This document shows positions 53,917-62,872 of a DNA stretch of 64,000 nucleotides, piece after piece. Made by a program: the position numbers and the translations under genes. The first letter of the stretch is position 1; every line of letters begins with the position of its first letter. A model generated the notes under the pieces. That model was given only the letters and a program-made list of their open reading frames with translations. It made no database searches and was not told where the DNA came from. The stretch spans positions 124,001 to 188,000 of the forward strand of contig NZ_CP047935.1 in NCBI RefSeq assembly GCF_014279995.1, read 5' to 3'. The stretch comes from Synechococcus sp. BIOS-E4-1. Lineage in GTDB: Bacteria > Cyanobacteriota > Cyanobacteriia > PCC-6307 > Cyanobiaceae.

Positions 53917-54102
53917 ATGAATACAAGCTTATCCAAGTATTATTACTATAAAGCGTTGTCTCAACAAGTTGATGATCAGCAGCTTAAAAAATCTTTAATA
54001 CTATCAGCTAACGAGTTCCTGAATAATGAATATTTGGCTTTAAAAAAGCAAGTTTTATTTACTAGTAATTTTATTAAACAAGTAAATAATAGGATTTTAT
54101 AG
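53917..54102 (+). CDS. Possible small protein of unknown function
   Basis: 61 residues (MNTSLSKYYYYKALSQQVDD..., helical, Gln/Lys/Leu-rich; ends in FIKQVNNRIL). ATG preceded by AAATTATC with no clear ribosome-binding site. It has the most protein-like composition in the 2.8-kb right end, but could be chance. Confidence 0.3.
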   Translation: MNTSLSKYYYYKALSQQVDDQQLKKSLILSANEFLNNEYLALKKQVLFTSNFIKQVNNRIL

Positions 54103-55610
54103 CTTGCCTTTCTAAATTTTAATCAGTTTTTGAATTGAATGTTAATATTCGCGATGTTGTCAGTCTTTTTCTTTTTGTGAGGTTGGTATTTACAATTATT
54201 GAATTTGTTTCAGGTGATTTTCCGTCAAGTTCTGACGAAAAATTACTATTAGTACATAGCTGGAGAATGAGAACTACTGAATAACCCAGCAAACTTAGGT
54301 GAGTGATTTTTGATATTAATAATTTTTTCAGGATATGCATATTTCTAATCGCGGATACCTTTCTACTATTTGAGCAGTTTTATTCGAAATTTGAATTCTT
54401 GGGAGTAATTGAATCATATGAACAGTGTTAAAAGTTGTCGAAATAATTATGCGTCTTTCTATATAATTAAACTGTATAGCAACTAGTTTGTTTAATGCAA
54501 TTGATTTGAAGGAATTATTTATTGGTACATAAAGACAAAATCTAAAAATTAATATTTGGTACATTTAGGTAGGATTGATGAAACATTTTCGATTGATGGA
54601 TGATTTTTCATGAAAAAGCAGTTAGATATAAAATACATAGTCCTAAAGAAATATGTTTGTAGATTTAGTTTCACTAGCGTAAAAACAGCCATGATTCAAG
54701 GAGCTTCTTAATAAATGTCCCTTGCTCAAGGGGACTTTGTGGAACTTTTTCTCTGTGTGGTACTTGGAACCGATTGGAGCCCTATAAAAATAGCACAATC
54801 ACTTGATCATTTTTGTTTAGCATTGCTTTGTAGTTATTAATTTTTTTAATTGCCCTATAGGGATCTTGTTTATGGCTTGAACTTCGTTGGCTTCGGCTCA
54901 TAAGAAGCAATCTTCTTGTCAATTTGTTCATGCAGCTAAATCGTGTTTGATGTGGTTTTATTACTATATTTAAAATATCACTCCCCTTGAAATCAGTTGA
55001 TTAATCGTTGGTTTTGGGAATTTTTTAGGTTATTTGCGATTACCTTTTGACGCAACATAGGTCGTGTCATGGGTTGATTAATTGGTTTTCAAAGAAGATG
55101 ATATTGAGTCTCTGCGGTAATCGTCCTATCCACCTAATTTTATTATTTATTGTCTTTGGTTTATTGCGACCTGTTGGAGGATTGATTGTTTTATCAAATT
55201 ATTTTGGATGTCAATGACGGGGGGTAAGTTATTCTTCAACACCTTTTATGTATTCTTTGATTATTGCCTCTTTGCAATGTATTATGCGGTTGTGGATCAT
55301 TCTGCATGTTCTCGTCTGAACGTGTTGTTGTGTTTGAGTTGATTCGATTGAATGATTTGATGCATTATGGTCGTGCCGCGTGAAGGCTTTTGAAAGTCGT
55401 AGGATTGTTTGTGTTTTTCGATTGCATTTACTTGTGCACTGTTTTTTTATTTGACTGCAAGCGCAATTTTCTGTCTAAAATATTAATTATTTTGCGCTTA
55501 TAATCTGGCTTTGCTGGCTATACTAATGTAGTATATGTATTGTTTGTAGATGCAATGTTGTGATCGTTTTGCGCCGATCATTTCGCTGAGATAACGCAGA
55601 ATTTTTGACG

Positions 55611-55652
55611 TCATTGGGCCAGGCGTAGACCTGCCGCCATCCAGCGGCTGGC
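55611..55652. repeat. Right boundary repeat of the island (3' end of egtB)
   Basis: Partner of 39781-39822: the first 18 bases (TCATTGGGCCAGGCGTAG) are identical, 35 of 42 match overall. This copy is part of the functional egtB gene (last 13 codons and stop). Confidence 0.9.
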
Positions 55653-56831
55653 CGGGGTGAAAAAGTTCCGGTAAGTGTCGCGGGAATGCCCTTTGGGTGT
55701 GAGCCGGCTGCTGCCCCGCAGTACGAACTGGGAGGTCATGAATTTGCCGTTGTATTCGCCAACCGCACCTGCGGCAGGTTGAAAGCCCGGGTAGGGGCGA
55801 TAGGGGCTTGAGGTCCACTGCCAGAGATGGCCATGGCTCTGTTGAAGTAATTCGCCATGATCAGAACTGGCCAGCTCCCATTCCGCTTCGCTGGGTAGGC
55901 GGGCGCCGGCCCAGCGTGCATAGGCATCCGCTTCGAACCAGCTGAGGTGACGCACCGGCAGGTGGTCTTCCAGTGGGCAACGGCCAGCCAGGGTGAACTC
56001 CCAGCGCCAGGGACCTTGGCCATCGGGGTCTCGTCGCCAGTAGCGGGGTGCTTCCCAGTTGCGCTGACTGCGCTCAGCCCAGCCCTCACTCATCCAGAGC
56101 TCAGGACGCTGGTAACCGTCATCGTCGATGAAGCATCGGTAATCAGCATTGTTCACCAGTCGAGCCGCGATGCTGAAGGGTTCCAGCCAGGTTCGATGTC
56201 GCGGTCCTTCGTTGTCGAAGTGGAAGGAATCACCGTTGTGGCCCACCTCCACCAGGCCTCCGCGGCACTTGAGCCAGGATCCCTGCATCGGTAAGTCTGT
56301 TGGTCTGCAACTGGTGATGGGCTGGTCATCACACTGTTCACGCCAGTCGCTGCGATAGGCCGGTTCGAGTGGCTGACGGCTGAATCCATCCAGCAGGTCC
56401 ATCAGCATCAGTTCCTGATGCTGTTGCTCATGGTGAAGGCCCAGTTCCACCAGGTCCAGCCACGGTGCTTCGCTGTGGTGCTCCAAAAGCTCTTCCAGAG
56501 CAAGGTTCACCCGCTTGCGCCAGGCTGAGACTTCCTCCATTGGTGGTCGGCTGAGCAGTCCTCGCTGTGGCCGTGGCTGTCGCGGGCCAACAGCTTCGTA
56601 ATAGGAGTTGAACAGATAACTCCAGCGAGGGTCAGCAGGCACATAGCGCGGATGGTTGGGCTTCAGCACGAAGGTTTCGAAAAACCAGGTGGTGTGAGCC
56701 AGGTGCCATTTGGGTGGACTGGCATCGGCCATGCCCTGCAGGTTGAGGTCTTCGGTATTGAGGGGCTCAATCAGCGCCTCACTGGTACGACGCACCTCCA
56801 TCAATCGGTTCAGCAGTGAGCCGGAGGCCAT
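55611..56831 (-). CDS. egtB: Ergothioneine biosynthesis sulfoxide synthase EgtB
   Basis: 406 residues. EgtB joins hercynine with a thiol donor (gamma-glutamylcysteine or cysteine) and oxygen on a non-haem iron. N-terminal DinB-like helical domain with iron ligands: His in KWHLAHTTWFFE and H-x3-H-x-E in LHHEQQHQELMLMDLL. C-terminal formylglycine-generating-enzyme-like domain (EVGHNGDSFHFDNEGPRH, VRHLSWFEADAYARW, RLPSEAEWELA, GSSRLTPKGHSRDTYRNFF). The start at 56831 is back to back with the kinase-like gene. The distance to egtD is now 15.8 kb. Confidence 0.95.
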   Translation of the reverse strand: MASGSLLNRLMEVRRTSEALIEPLNTEDLNLQGMADASPPKWHLAHTTWFFETFVLKPNHPRYVPADPRWSYLFNSYYEAVGPRQPRPQRGLLSRPPMEEVSAWRKRVNLALEELLEHHSEAPWLDLVELGLHHEQQHQELMLMDLLDGFSRQPLEPAYRSDWREQCDDQPITSCRPTDLPMQGSWLKCRGGLVEVGHNGDSFHFDNEGPRHRTWLEPFSIAARLVNNADYRCFIDDDGYQRPELWMSEGWAERSQRNWEAPRYWRRDPDGQGPWRWEFTLAGRCPLEDHLPVRHLSWFEADAYARWAGARLPSEAEWELASSDHGELLQQSHGHLWQWTSSPYRPYPGFQPAAGAVGEYNGKFMTSQFVLRGSSRLTPKGHSRDTYRNFFTPASRWMAAGLRLAQ

Positions 56832-58992
56832 GGAGGGGAATCATGCTGGCGGTGACGTTAGTGGGATCCCGCTCGGGTGTCAGCGCTGGACTGCCCCTAC
56901 CATCGGCCCACATCGCAACTCCTTTGTGATCGGCACGTTGCTGGCCGACAGGTATCGCCTGGACTGTTGTCTGTCCTCTGATCCGGACCATCCCCAGGGG
57001 ACTCTCTGGCGTGCCGCAGATCAGATGGCGGCTAATGCACCCGTTGCGTTGCGGCAACTCAACGATCAGGCGACTCAGGATCGCTTTCGCAGTCTTTGGC
57101 CGGCGATGCAGTCCCTTCTGCATCCGCAGATCCCGCGCTTTGGAGGGTTGCTTGAAGAGCAGGGCAGTCTCTGGCTGGTGCGGGAGTGGCAGGAGGGCTC
57201 AAGTCTGAGCCAGATCCAGAATCAACGCCTGCAGCGTCAGTTGGTGTTTGGTTCCGGAGAGGTCCTTCTGCTGATGAGGCAGCTGCTGCCACCCCTCGCA
57301 GTGCTGCACGGTCAGGAGCTGGTCCATGGCGATATCAATCCCCGCAATCTGCTGCGGCGCGATCAGGATTGTTTGCCTGTGCTGTTGGATTTTGGCTTGC
57401 TGCAGCGCTGCGGTCAGCAGCCGCTGACGGCAGCGTCACCGGTCTTTGCGCCTCGCTCCCAGGTGCGGCAGGACCCTGCAGCGGCCTGGATGGATCTGCA
57501 TGGTCTCGGAGTGTCGGCTCTGACCCTGCTCACCGGCCGTCCTCCCGCGCAGCTGTTGCAGGCTGATGCAAAGGATTGGCTGCTGCCCAACGATCTTGAT
57601 CTGGATTCCTCCTATCGGGAGGTGTTGGAGCGCTTGCTGTCTGAACAGCCTGGACAACGCTTTGAGCTCGCTGCGGATGCCCTCCAGGCTCTGCAGGCTG
57701 TGTCGATGCCTGAAACAACAGGCCCCCAGGCGCGGGCTGACCGCACTCTGGTACTGGCTCCAGCGGTGTCGGATGACTCCCCGCCCGCAGCGAGTGGGTC
57801 TCCGGATCTGCCAAGGATCGCCAACCCGTCTCGGCAGGAAGCCCGGCGTCGGCCTTCGGCGGAGCAGCGCCAGCTTGCGGCGGAAGGCCGCTTATGGCCT
57901 GTGGTCGGTGCCTTGTTGGTCTCGGCTCTTGTGGGCACAGCCATCGGTTGGTTTCTGCTGACTCGTGGTAATCCCCCCGCTGGCGCCCCTTCCACGGATC
58001 GTGATGTGATCGGGCGTTCCCCTTCCGCGAGCCTTCCACCTGCGGAGGTTGATCAACGTCAGCAGCTGCTCAGTCGTCTGCGAGCTCTGCAGGTCGATCG
58101 CAGTTGGTTTCTGCAGTTGGTGGATGCAAGCCTGATGGCCCGTTTCCCGGAGCGTGGCGGTCGCCTGCCCAGCGACTCTCTTGAAGACGCGCCTTTGAGA
58201 ATTGTCTGGAATGAACTCGCTGAGGAGTGGCTGGCCAGGGTGGAGCAACTGCCGCCGGCGCTGCGCAGTCGCCTGGGACAGCTCAAGCCCGGCGATTGGC
58301 AGACGCAACGCCAGGCCCTTGTGTCGCAGGGCGTGAACAACAAGGTGGTGGAGCAGTTGGTCAGCGCTTCGGCACAGGCGTTGCTGCCCGGTGTGCCGGC
58401 AGGGGTGAAGCCGCCTGAGCCCTTCCGTCAGCTGTGGATCGCAGCTGCATTACGCAGCCTTGAGGACGTGCGAATTGAACAGGTCAAAGCTCGTGTGCAG
58501 GAGCCCACGGTTCTGTCCAGTCGTGTGTCCGCTGGTGGTGCTCGCCTGATCTCGATCTCGGTTCCAGCTGGGCGCCGCCTGGTGTTGGGCATCAACGGCA
58601 CGCCATTGATGCAGATGACTGTCTATGGCTCCGATGGGGAGGTGGCTGCCGATCGCGGACCGCTGCGCGTTGTGACCCTGCCTGTGGAGGCAGGATCGCC
58701 AGTGCAGGTGCTGGTCACCAACGACGGCGTGTCCTCCGGTTTGTTGACGCTCTCCTGCCGTGCCGATGCGCCGGCACCGAAGCCCTTGCCGGAGGTTGAT
58801 CTCAACCCGATCCCCGATCCGGCCACAGGGGCTGATGGCCCTGTCGAGGAGCTTCCGGAACCCCCCGGTCCCCGTCCCGCAGGTGCTCAAGATCCTCCTG
58901 GTGAAGAGGCCGACGCAGCCATTGCACCGACTGGTGAATCAACCCCTGAATTCACCGCACCTTCTCGGCAGGACAGCAATCAGGCTCCTTGA
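56830..58992 (+). CDS. Membrane-anchored Ser/Thr kinase-like protein with degenerate N-lobe
   Basis: 720 residues from ATG 56830 (GTG near 56926, just before IGTLLADRYRL, is an alternative start and would avoid overlap with egtB). Kinase domain about residues 35-290: the glycine-rich loop is not recognisable and the catalytic lysine position reads VALRQL (Arg for Lys), but the catalytic loop HGDINPRN and the metal motif LLDFG are intact. One transmembrane helix follows (WPVVGALLVSALVGTAIGWFLL, near residues 355-375), then a periplasmic region with a beta-sandwich-like part (LVLGINGTPLMQMTVYGSDG) and Pro-rich tail. It could be a pseudokinase sensor. Convergent with smpB. Confidence 0.82.
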   Translation: MEGNHAGGDVSGIPLGCQRWTAPTIGPHRNSFVIGTLLADRYRLDCCLSSDPDHPQGTLWRAADQMAANAPVALRQLNDQATQDRFRSLWPAMQSLLHPQIPRFGGLLEEQGSLWLVREWQEGSSLSQIQNQRLQRQLVFGSGEVLLLMRQLLPPLAVLHGQELVHGDINPRNLLRRDQDCLPVLLDFGLLQRCGQQPLTAASPVFAPRSQVRQDPAAAWMDLHGLGVSALTLLTGRPPAQLLQADAKDWLLPNDLDLDSSYREVLERLLSEQPGQRFELAADALQALQAVSMPETTGPQARADRTLVLAPAVSDDSPPAASGSPDLPRIANPSRQEARRRPSAEQRQLAAEGRLWPVVGALLVSALVGTAIGWFLLTRGNPPAGAPSTDRDVIGRSPSASLPPAEVDQRQQLLSRLRALQVDRSWFLQLVDASLMARFPERGGRLPSDSLEDAPLRIVWNELAEEWLARVEQLPPALRSRLGQLKPGDWQTQRQALVSQGVNNKVVEQLVSASAQALLPGVPAGVKPPEPFRQLWIAAALRSLEDVRIEQVKARVQEPTVLSSRVSAGGARLISISVPAGRRLVLGINGTPLMQMTVYGSDGEVAADRGPLRVVTLPVEAGSPVQVLVTNDGVSSGLLTLSCRADAPAPKPLPEVDLNPIPDPATGADGPVEELPEPPGPRPAGAQDPPGEEADAAIAPTGESTPEFTAPSRQDSNQAP

Positions 58993-59019
58993 AGAGGTCA
59001 TGATTAAGGCGGTGCTGAC

Positions 59020-59514
59020 TCAGTAGCGGGCGATGGCAGCACGTGTCTCTTTCTTGATCTGCTTGTCCTTTTCGGCAGCGCGCTTGTCATGCAACTTGCG
59101 GCCTTTGCCGAGACCGATGGTGAGCTTGATCCAGGACCCCTGCAGATGCATGTTGAGCGGGATCAGCGTCAGTCCTTTCTGATCAAGTTGCCCGCGCAGT
59201 TTGTCGATCTCGCGTCGGTGGGCCAGCAACCTGCGCACGCGCAGGGGGTCATGGTTGTAGTAGCCGCTTGCATGGGTGTGCGGTGAGATGTGCACGTTGT
59301 GCAGCTGCATTTCGCCGTTGCGGATCAGGCAGAAACCATCTCGGAGATTGGCCTGGCCGGCTCGGATTGATTTCACTTCAGTCCCCACCAGTTCAATGCC
59401 GGTTTCCAGAGTTTCCAGGATGTCGTATTGATGCCTGGCCAGCCTGTTGTCGGCCAGTAAGCGCTTGGCCGCCGCGCGAGCTGCCGCGTTTTTCTTGGCT
59501 CCACCTTTGGCCAT
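59020..59514 (-). CDS. smpB: SsrA-binding protein SmpB
   Basis: 164 residues from ATG 59514. SmpB carries tmRNA into stalled ribosomes. Motifs: [20 protein letters not shown], the central [29 protein letters not shown], and the basic C-terminal tail [18 protein letters not shown] longer frame reaching 59721 overlaps ruvB and lacks conserved sequence, so the shorter start is chosen. The start region overlaps nothing; ruvB starts 65 bases away in the opposite direction. Confidence 0.97.
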   Translation of the reverse strand: MAKGGAKKNAAARAAAKRLLADNRLARHQYDILETLETGIELVGTEVKSIRAGQANLRDGFCLIRNGEMQLHNVHISPHTHASGYYNHDPLRVRRLLAHRREIDKLRGQLDQKGLTLIPLNMHLQGSWIKLTIGLGKGRKLHDKRAAEKDKQIKKETRAAIARY

Positions 59515-59578
59515 TGCCTGTTTGGCCTTTCGGCCGCTTGATGCTCCGACCCTATCCAGGTCTCGGTACTCTTCCCAC

Positions 59579-60643
59579 ATGGCCATTGTTTCCTCAAGCG
59601 CAGGATCCCCTCGTCCACGCAAGGAGCGTGAGCCCAATCGGGTGATCGACGCAGCCCGGCAGCCAGGAGACGATCTCGATCCTGCGGCGATGGCCTCTCG
59701 CGACGACGGCTTAAGGCCCAAGTGTCTGCAGGACTACATCGGTCAGCGTGAGCTCAAGCAGGTGCTCGGAATTGCGGTACAGGCCGCCCTTGGCCGCGGT
59801 GATGCTCTCGATCATGTGCTGCTCTACGGCCCGCCGGGTCTGGGCAAAACGACCATGGCCATGGTGCTGGCGCAGGAGTTGGGGGTGAAATGCCGCATCA
59901 CCAGTGCCCCGGCTCTGGAGCGCCCCCGCGACATCGTTGGTCTGTTGGTGAATCTGCAGCCAAGGGAGCTGCTGTTCATTGATGAAATCCATCGCCTCAG
60001 TCGCGTGGCCGAGGAGCTGCTCTATCCCGCCATGGAGGATCGTCGACTCGACCTCACCGTGGGGAAGGGAAGTACCGCCCGAACCCGCGCACTGGAATTA
60101 CCGCCATTCACACTGGTTGGCGCCACAACCCGTGCAGGTGCACTGAGTTCTCCGCTGCGTGATCGCTTTGGCTTGATTCAGCGGCTTGAGTTCTACGGCT
60201 TGGATGACTTGAAGTCGATTGTGGAGCGGGCCGCAGGTTTGCTTGACCTCGATCTCACGGCGGATGCGTGCGCTGAGATTGCACTCCGCTGCAGGGGGAC
60301 GCCTCGCATTGCCAACCGACTGTTGCGCCGGGTGCGAGATGTGGCCTGTGTGCGTGACTGCTCCGGACCGATCGATCGGATGTTGGTTGATGAGGCCCTC
60401 ACCTTGCATCGGGTGGACGGCCGTGGACTAGACGCCAGTGATCGCCGGCTGCTGGAGCTGCTGCTTCAGTCCCATGGAGGCGGTCCCGCTGGACTGGATA
60501 CCCTTGCCGCGGCCCTTGGAGAAGATCCCACCACCTTGGAGTCAGTGGTTGAACCGTATCTGCTTCAGCTCGGCTTCCTGCAGCGCACACCGCGTGGTCG
60601 GGTCGTGACGGCTGCGGGCCGTGACCATCTCGCTGCTGCTTGA
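59579..60643 (+). CDS. ruvB: Holliday junction DNA helicase RuvB
   Basis: 354 residues from ATG 59579. AAA+ motor for branch migration with RuvA. Walker [16 protein letters not shown], Walker [17 protein letters not shown], sensor 1 [18 protein letters not shown], arginine finger region nearby, and the C-terminal winged helix ([17 protein letters not shown]). A 44-codon upstream extension in the same frame overlaps smpB and is rejected. Confidence 0.98.
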   Translation: MAIVSSSAGSPRPRKEREPNRVIDAARQPGDDLDPAAMASRDDGLRPKCLQDYIGQRELKQVLGIAVQAALGRGDALDHVLLYGPPGLGKTTMAMVLAQELGVKCRITSAPALERPRDIVGLLVNLQPRELLFIDEIHRLSRVAEELLYPAMEDRRLDLTVGKGSTARTRALELPPFTLVGATTRAGALSSPLRDRFGLIQRLEFYGLDDLKSIVERAAGLLDLDLTADACAEIALRCRGTPRIANRLLRRVRDVACVRDCSGPIDRMLVDEALTLHRVDGRGLDASDRRLLELLLQSHGGGPAGLDTLAAALGEDPTTLESVVEPYLLQLGFLQRTPRGRVVTAAGRDHLAAA

Positions 60644-60736
60644 TCGCTTCTGTCCATTCCCGCAGACCGACCTGGCCGATCAGGGATGACGTTTGGATTG
60701 CTCCCTGACGGACCGCTGAACAACCCCATCTGCATC

Positions 60737-62872
60737 TCAATCCAGGTCAAAAACCTCGCGCTCCAGTCCAGGAGATCCGAGCTTGCCCTGGCATCCGATC
60801 GTTCCGTCCTCAATCAACACAATTGTGTTGGCGATCTCTAATTCACTCTCATGGCTTGCCACCAGCACAGTTGTGCATCCTTGCTTTTGGATCAGAGTGA
60901 GCAGATCAGCATGCGCTTCCTCGGGAATTCCCACCAGAAATTCATCCAGCAGGAGAGCTGATGGCTGCCTCAGAAGAGCTCTGGCAAGTGCCAGCAGCTT
61001 GCATTCCGCGCTGTTGAGGGGTTCTTCCTCGCCATCGAGCTGGGTATCCAGTTGTTGAGGTAGAGCTCGGATTCGCTCTTGGAGGCCCACTTCTTGGAGC
61101 ATCGCCCAGAGCACGTCATCGCTGTCATCGCGATGTTCACGCAGTAAGTCTCTGAGGCATAGGGTCTCAAGCACGATCTCCTGAGGCAGATAGCCGACCT
61201 GCCGCCGTAATCCTCGGATCGATATTTTGCTGATGGGAGTGGAGTCGATCAGCACCTCTCCCAGGTCGGGAGTAGTCATACCGATCATGGTTTTCAGCAG
61301 CAATGATTTTCCGGAGGCTCTCTGCCCAGCGATCACAAGAATCTTGCCGATGTCCACTGTCAGGCTGATTTTGTTGAGCAGTGGTGATCGCAGTCCTGAT
61401 GGTTGGATTCGAATGTCTCTGAGACTGATTTCGCCTTCAAAGACATGGTTGATGGCGTCAACTCGCCAGCCCTGCTCGATCGGCTCATCCAGGATCGTTC
61501 TGGCTTTTTTCCAGAGAACCGAAACCGTGGCAAACACCGTGGTGAGGTTAGAAGCGGCTCCTGCGACTGATCCTGTGAAGGCGGTGAAGGCCGAGTAAAA
61601 GGCGATGAAACTGCCGACAAGTTTTGGGTCGCCGGTGGACTGCGGTGCATTGAGCACCTGTACGACTGCCACCGCGAACAGAACAACGGAACCCAGTGGA
61701 GACAGGAAGATCAGGATGACATCGATGGCCTGCTCCAAGCCATTCAGCTTGAGCGAGATGTTGGCCATCGTCGTGTAGCGCTGCATCCAGCGCCGCAGCA
61801 TCGGAATCTCCGATGACATTGACCGGATGGCAAAGGCGTTAGAGCTGATCTCATTGCTCATGGTGTTGAGTTCCGCCTTGAGTTCAAACACCTCCTCATT
61901 GAGCTCAATGGATTGTCTGGCGATTTGGAACACCACCACCAGCGCCACCATGACGACAAGAACCATCCAGACGGCAAGGCCTGGGCTGTACTTGATCATC
62001 AGCGCCAGGAAGGCGAAGGAAAACAACGCGGAGAGTGCCGAGGTCAGCGCGCCAGCTCCGATGTAGCTGCGGATTTTGGAGATGGCGCTGAGCCCGACGT
62101 AGATCTCACCTTTGCTGTGATCAGCTGTAAATCCTGATGGAAGCTTGAGGAAATGCTCCCAGACCCCGATCTGTAGGCGTTGGTTGCCAATGGTTTCCAG
62201 CCGCAGGATCATCAGCCCTTGCAGGTACTGGCTGGTGATTGAAGCCACCACGACCATGGCGACGACCAGGAGACTTTCAGCCAGCCACCAGAGATCGCTT
62301 TGCGGGAGCACCGAGGAGACCAGTGTGTTCGTGAGGATGGGAATGGAAAGGCTGAACATCAGCACGATCAGGGAGATCAGCAGAAGCAGCCCTATGGCAC
62401 CCAATTCCGGCTGGTAAGCGAGACGGGCAATCTCAGTGACCCCGTCAATCTGATCGCGAAAGCTGCGATGCAGTTCCTGTGCGGTATCAGCGAAGACGGG
62501 CCATGGCGCCTTCGTGATTCGAATGGTGCGACCGTTACGGATGGTGATCAGGCTGTTCTTCTGTCCATCCCTGTAAAGCAAGTAAGGCTGGCGATCGTCA
62601 GCTTTATGAATGACTAAAAGGGGGTATTCGCCCTTTTCAAGATCCCCCGGTAGGGACACTGTTCTGTAGTAAATATTGTTGAAATCGAGGCAGGTGAGGA
62701 TGTCGCCTTCCACTCGATCCAGTCGTTTGTTAGGCATATTGAGCAGGCGCAGCGCAGCGCTGATCAACATCACTGAATCACCGGCTGTGCGCGAAACATC
62801 TGTTTGTCTTGGGCGCAGAGAATAAATCTGTCGGTCAAGTCGGTTGAGATAGCCTCCGTCGCTTTTACTCAT
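60737..62872 (-). CDS. ABC exporter with C39-like N-terminal domain
   Basis: 711 residues. N-terminal about 140 residues resemble the degenerate peptidase-like domain of type I secretion transporters (catalytic Cys/His not evident), then a six-helix membrane domain (about 165-440) and an ATPase domain: Walker A VIAGQRASGKSLLLK, degenerate signature LNSAECKLLALARAL in place of LSGGQ, Walker B SALLLDEFLVG with its catalytic glutamate, switch His in LVASHESELE. It probably exports a peptide or protein, pairing with the upstream half-transporter, which it overlaps by ATGA. Cargo unknown. Confidence 0.85.
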   Translation of the reverse strand: MSKSDGGYLNRLDRQIYSLRPRQTDVSRTAGDSVMLISAALRLLNMPNKRLDRVEGDILTCLDFNNIYYRTVSLPGDLEKGEYPLLVIHKADDRQPYLLYRDGQKNSLITIRNGRTIRITKAPWPVFADTAQELHRSFRDQIDGVTEIARLAYQPELGAIGLLLLISLIVLMFSLSIPILTNTLVSSVLPQSDLWWLAESLLVVAMVVVASITSQYLQGLMILRLETIGNQRLQIGVWEHFLKLPSGFTADHSKGEIYVGLSAISKIRSYIGAGALTSALSALFSFAFLALMIKYSPGLAVWMVLVVMVALVVVFQIARQSIELNEEVFELKAELNTMSNEISSNAFAIRSMSSEIPMLRRWMQRYTTMANISLKLNGLEQAIDVILIFLSPLGSVVLFAVAVVQVLNAPQSTGDPKLVGSFIAFYSAFTAFTGSVAGAASNLTTVFATVSVLWKKARTILDEPIEQGWRVDAINHVFEGEISLRDIRIQPSGLRSPLLNKISLTVDIGKILVIAGQRASGKSLLLKTMIGMTTPDLGEVLIDSTPISKISIRGLRRQVGYLPQEIVLETLCLRDLLREHRDDSDDVLWAMLQEVGLQERIRALPQQLDTQLDGEEEPLNSAECKLLALARALLRQPSALLLDEFLVGIPEEAHADLLTLIQKQGCTTVLVASHESELEIANTIVLIEDGTIGCQGKLGSPGLEREVFDLD

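Larger units (their letters stand above)
52767..55610. other. Gene-poor AT-rich right end of the island
   Basis: 2.8 kb with no gene above about 80 residues. The reading frames are short and rich in Leu, Phe, Tyr and Lys, as expected from AT-rich non-coding DNA. Two GC-richer patches around 53245-53290 and 53760-53825 share a weak resemblance (ACGCTG-AGT-G...CCTTGAG...TTTA..C-TG) and might be decayed copies of one element. At 54717-54740 GTCCCTTG-CTC-AAGGGGAC can fold into a hairpin followed by TTT. I see no integrase, transposase or tRNA fragment. Confidence 0.5.

Noticed and set aside
55498-55818. 106-codon minus-strand frame overlapping the egtB 3' end
   Set aside because: Most of it is an alternate frame of egtB and the remainder is AT-rich island-edge sequence.
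59447-59578. 44-codon N-terminal extension of ruvB, and the mirrored 69-codon extension of smpB (to 59721)
   Set aside because: Each is antisense to the other gene's conserved start region and has no similarity to its family.
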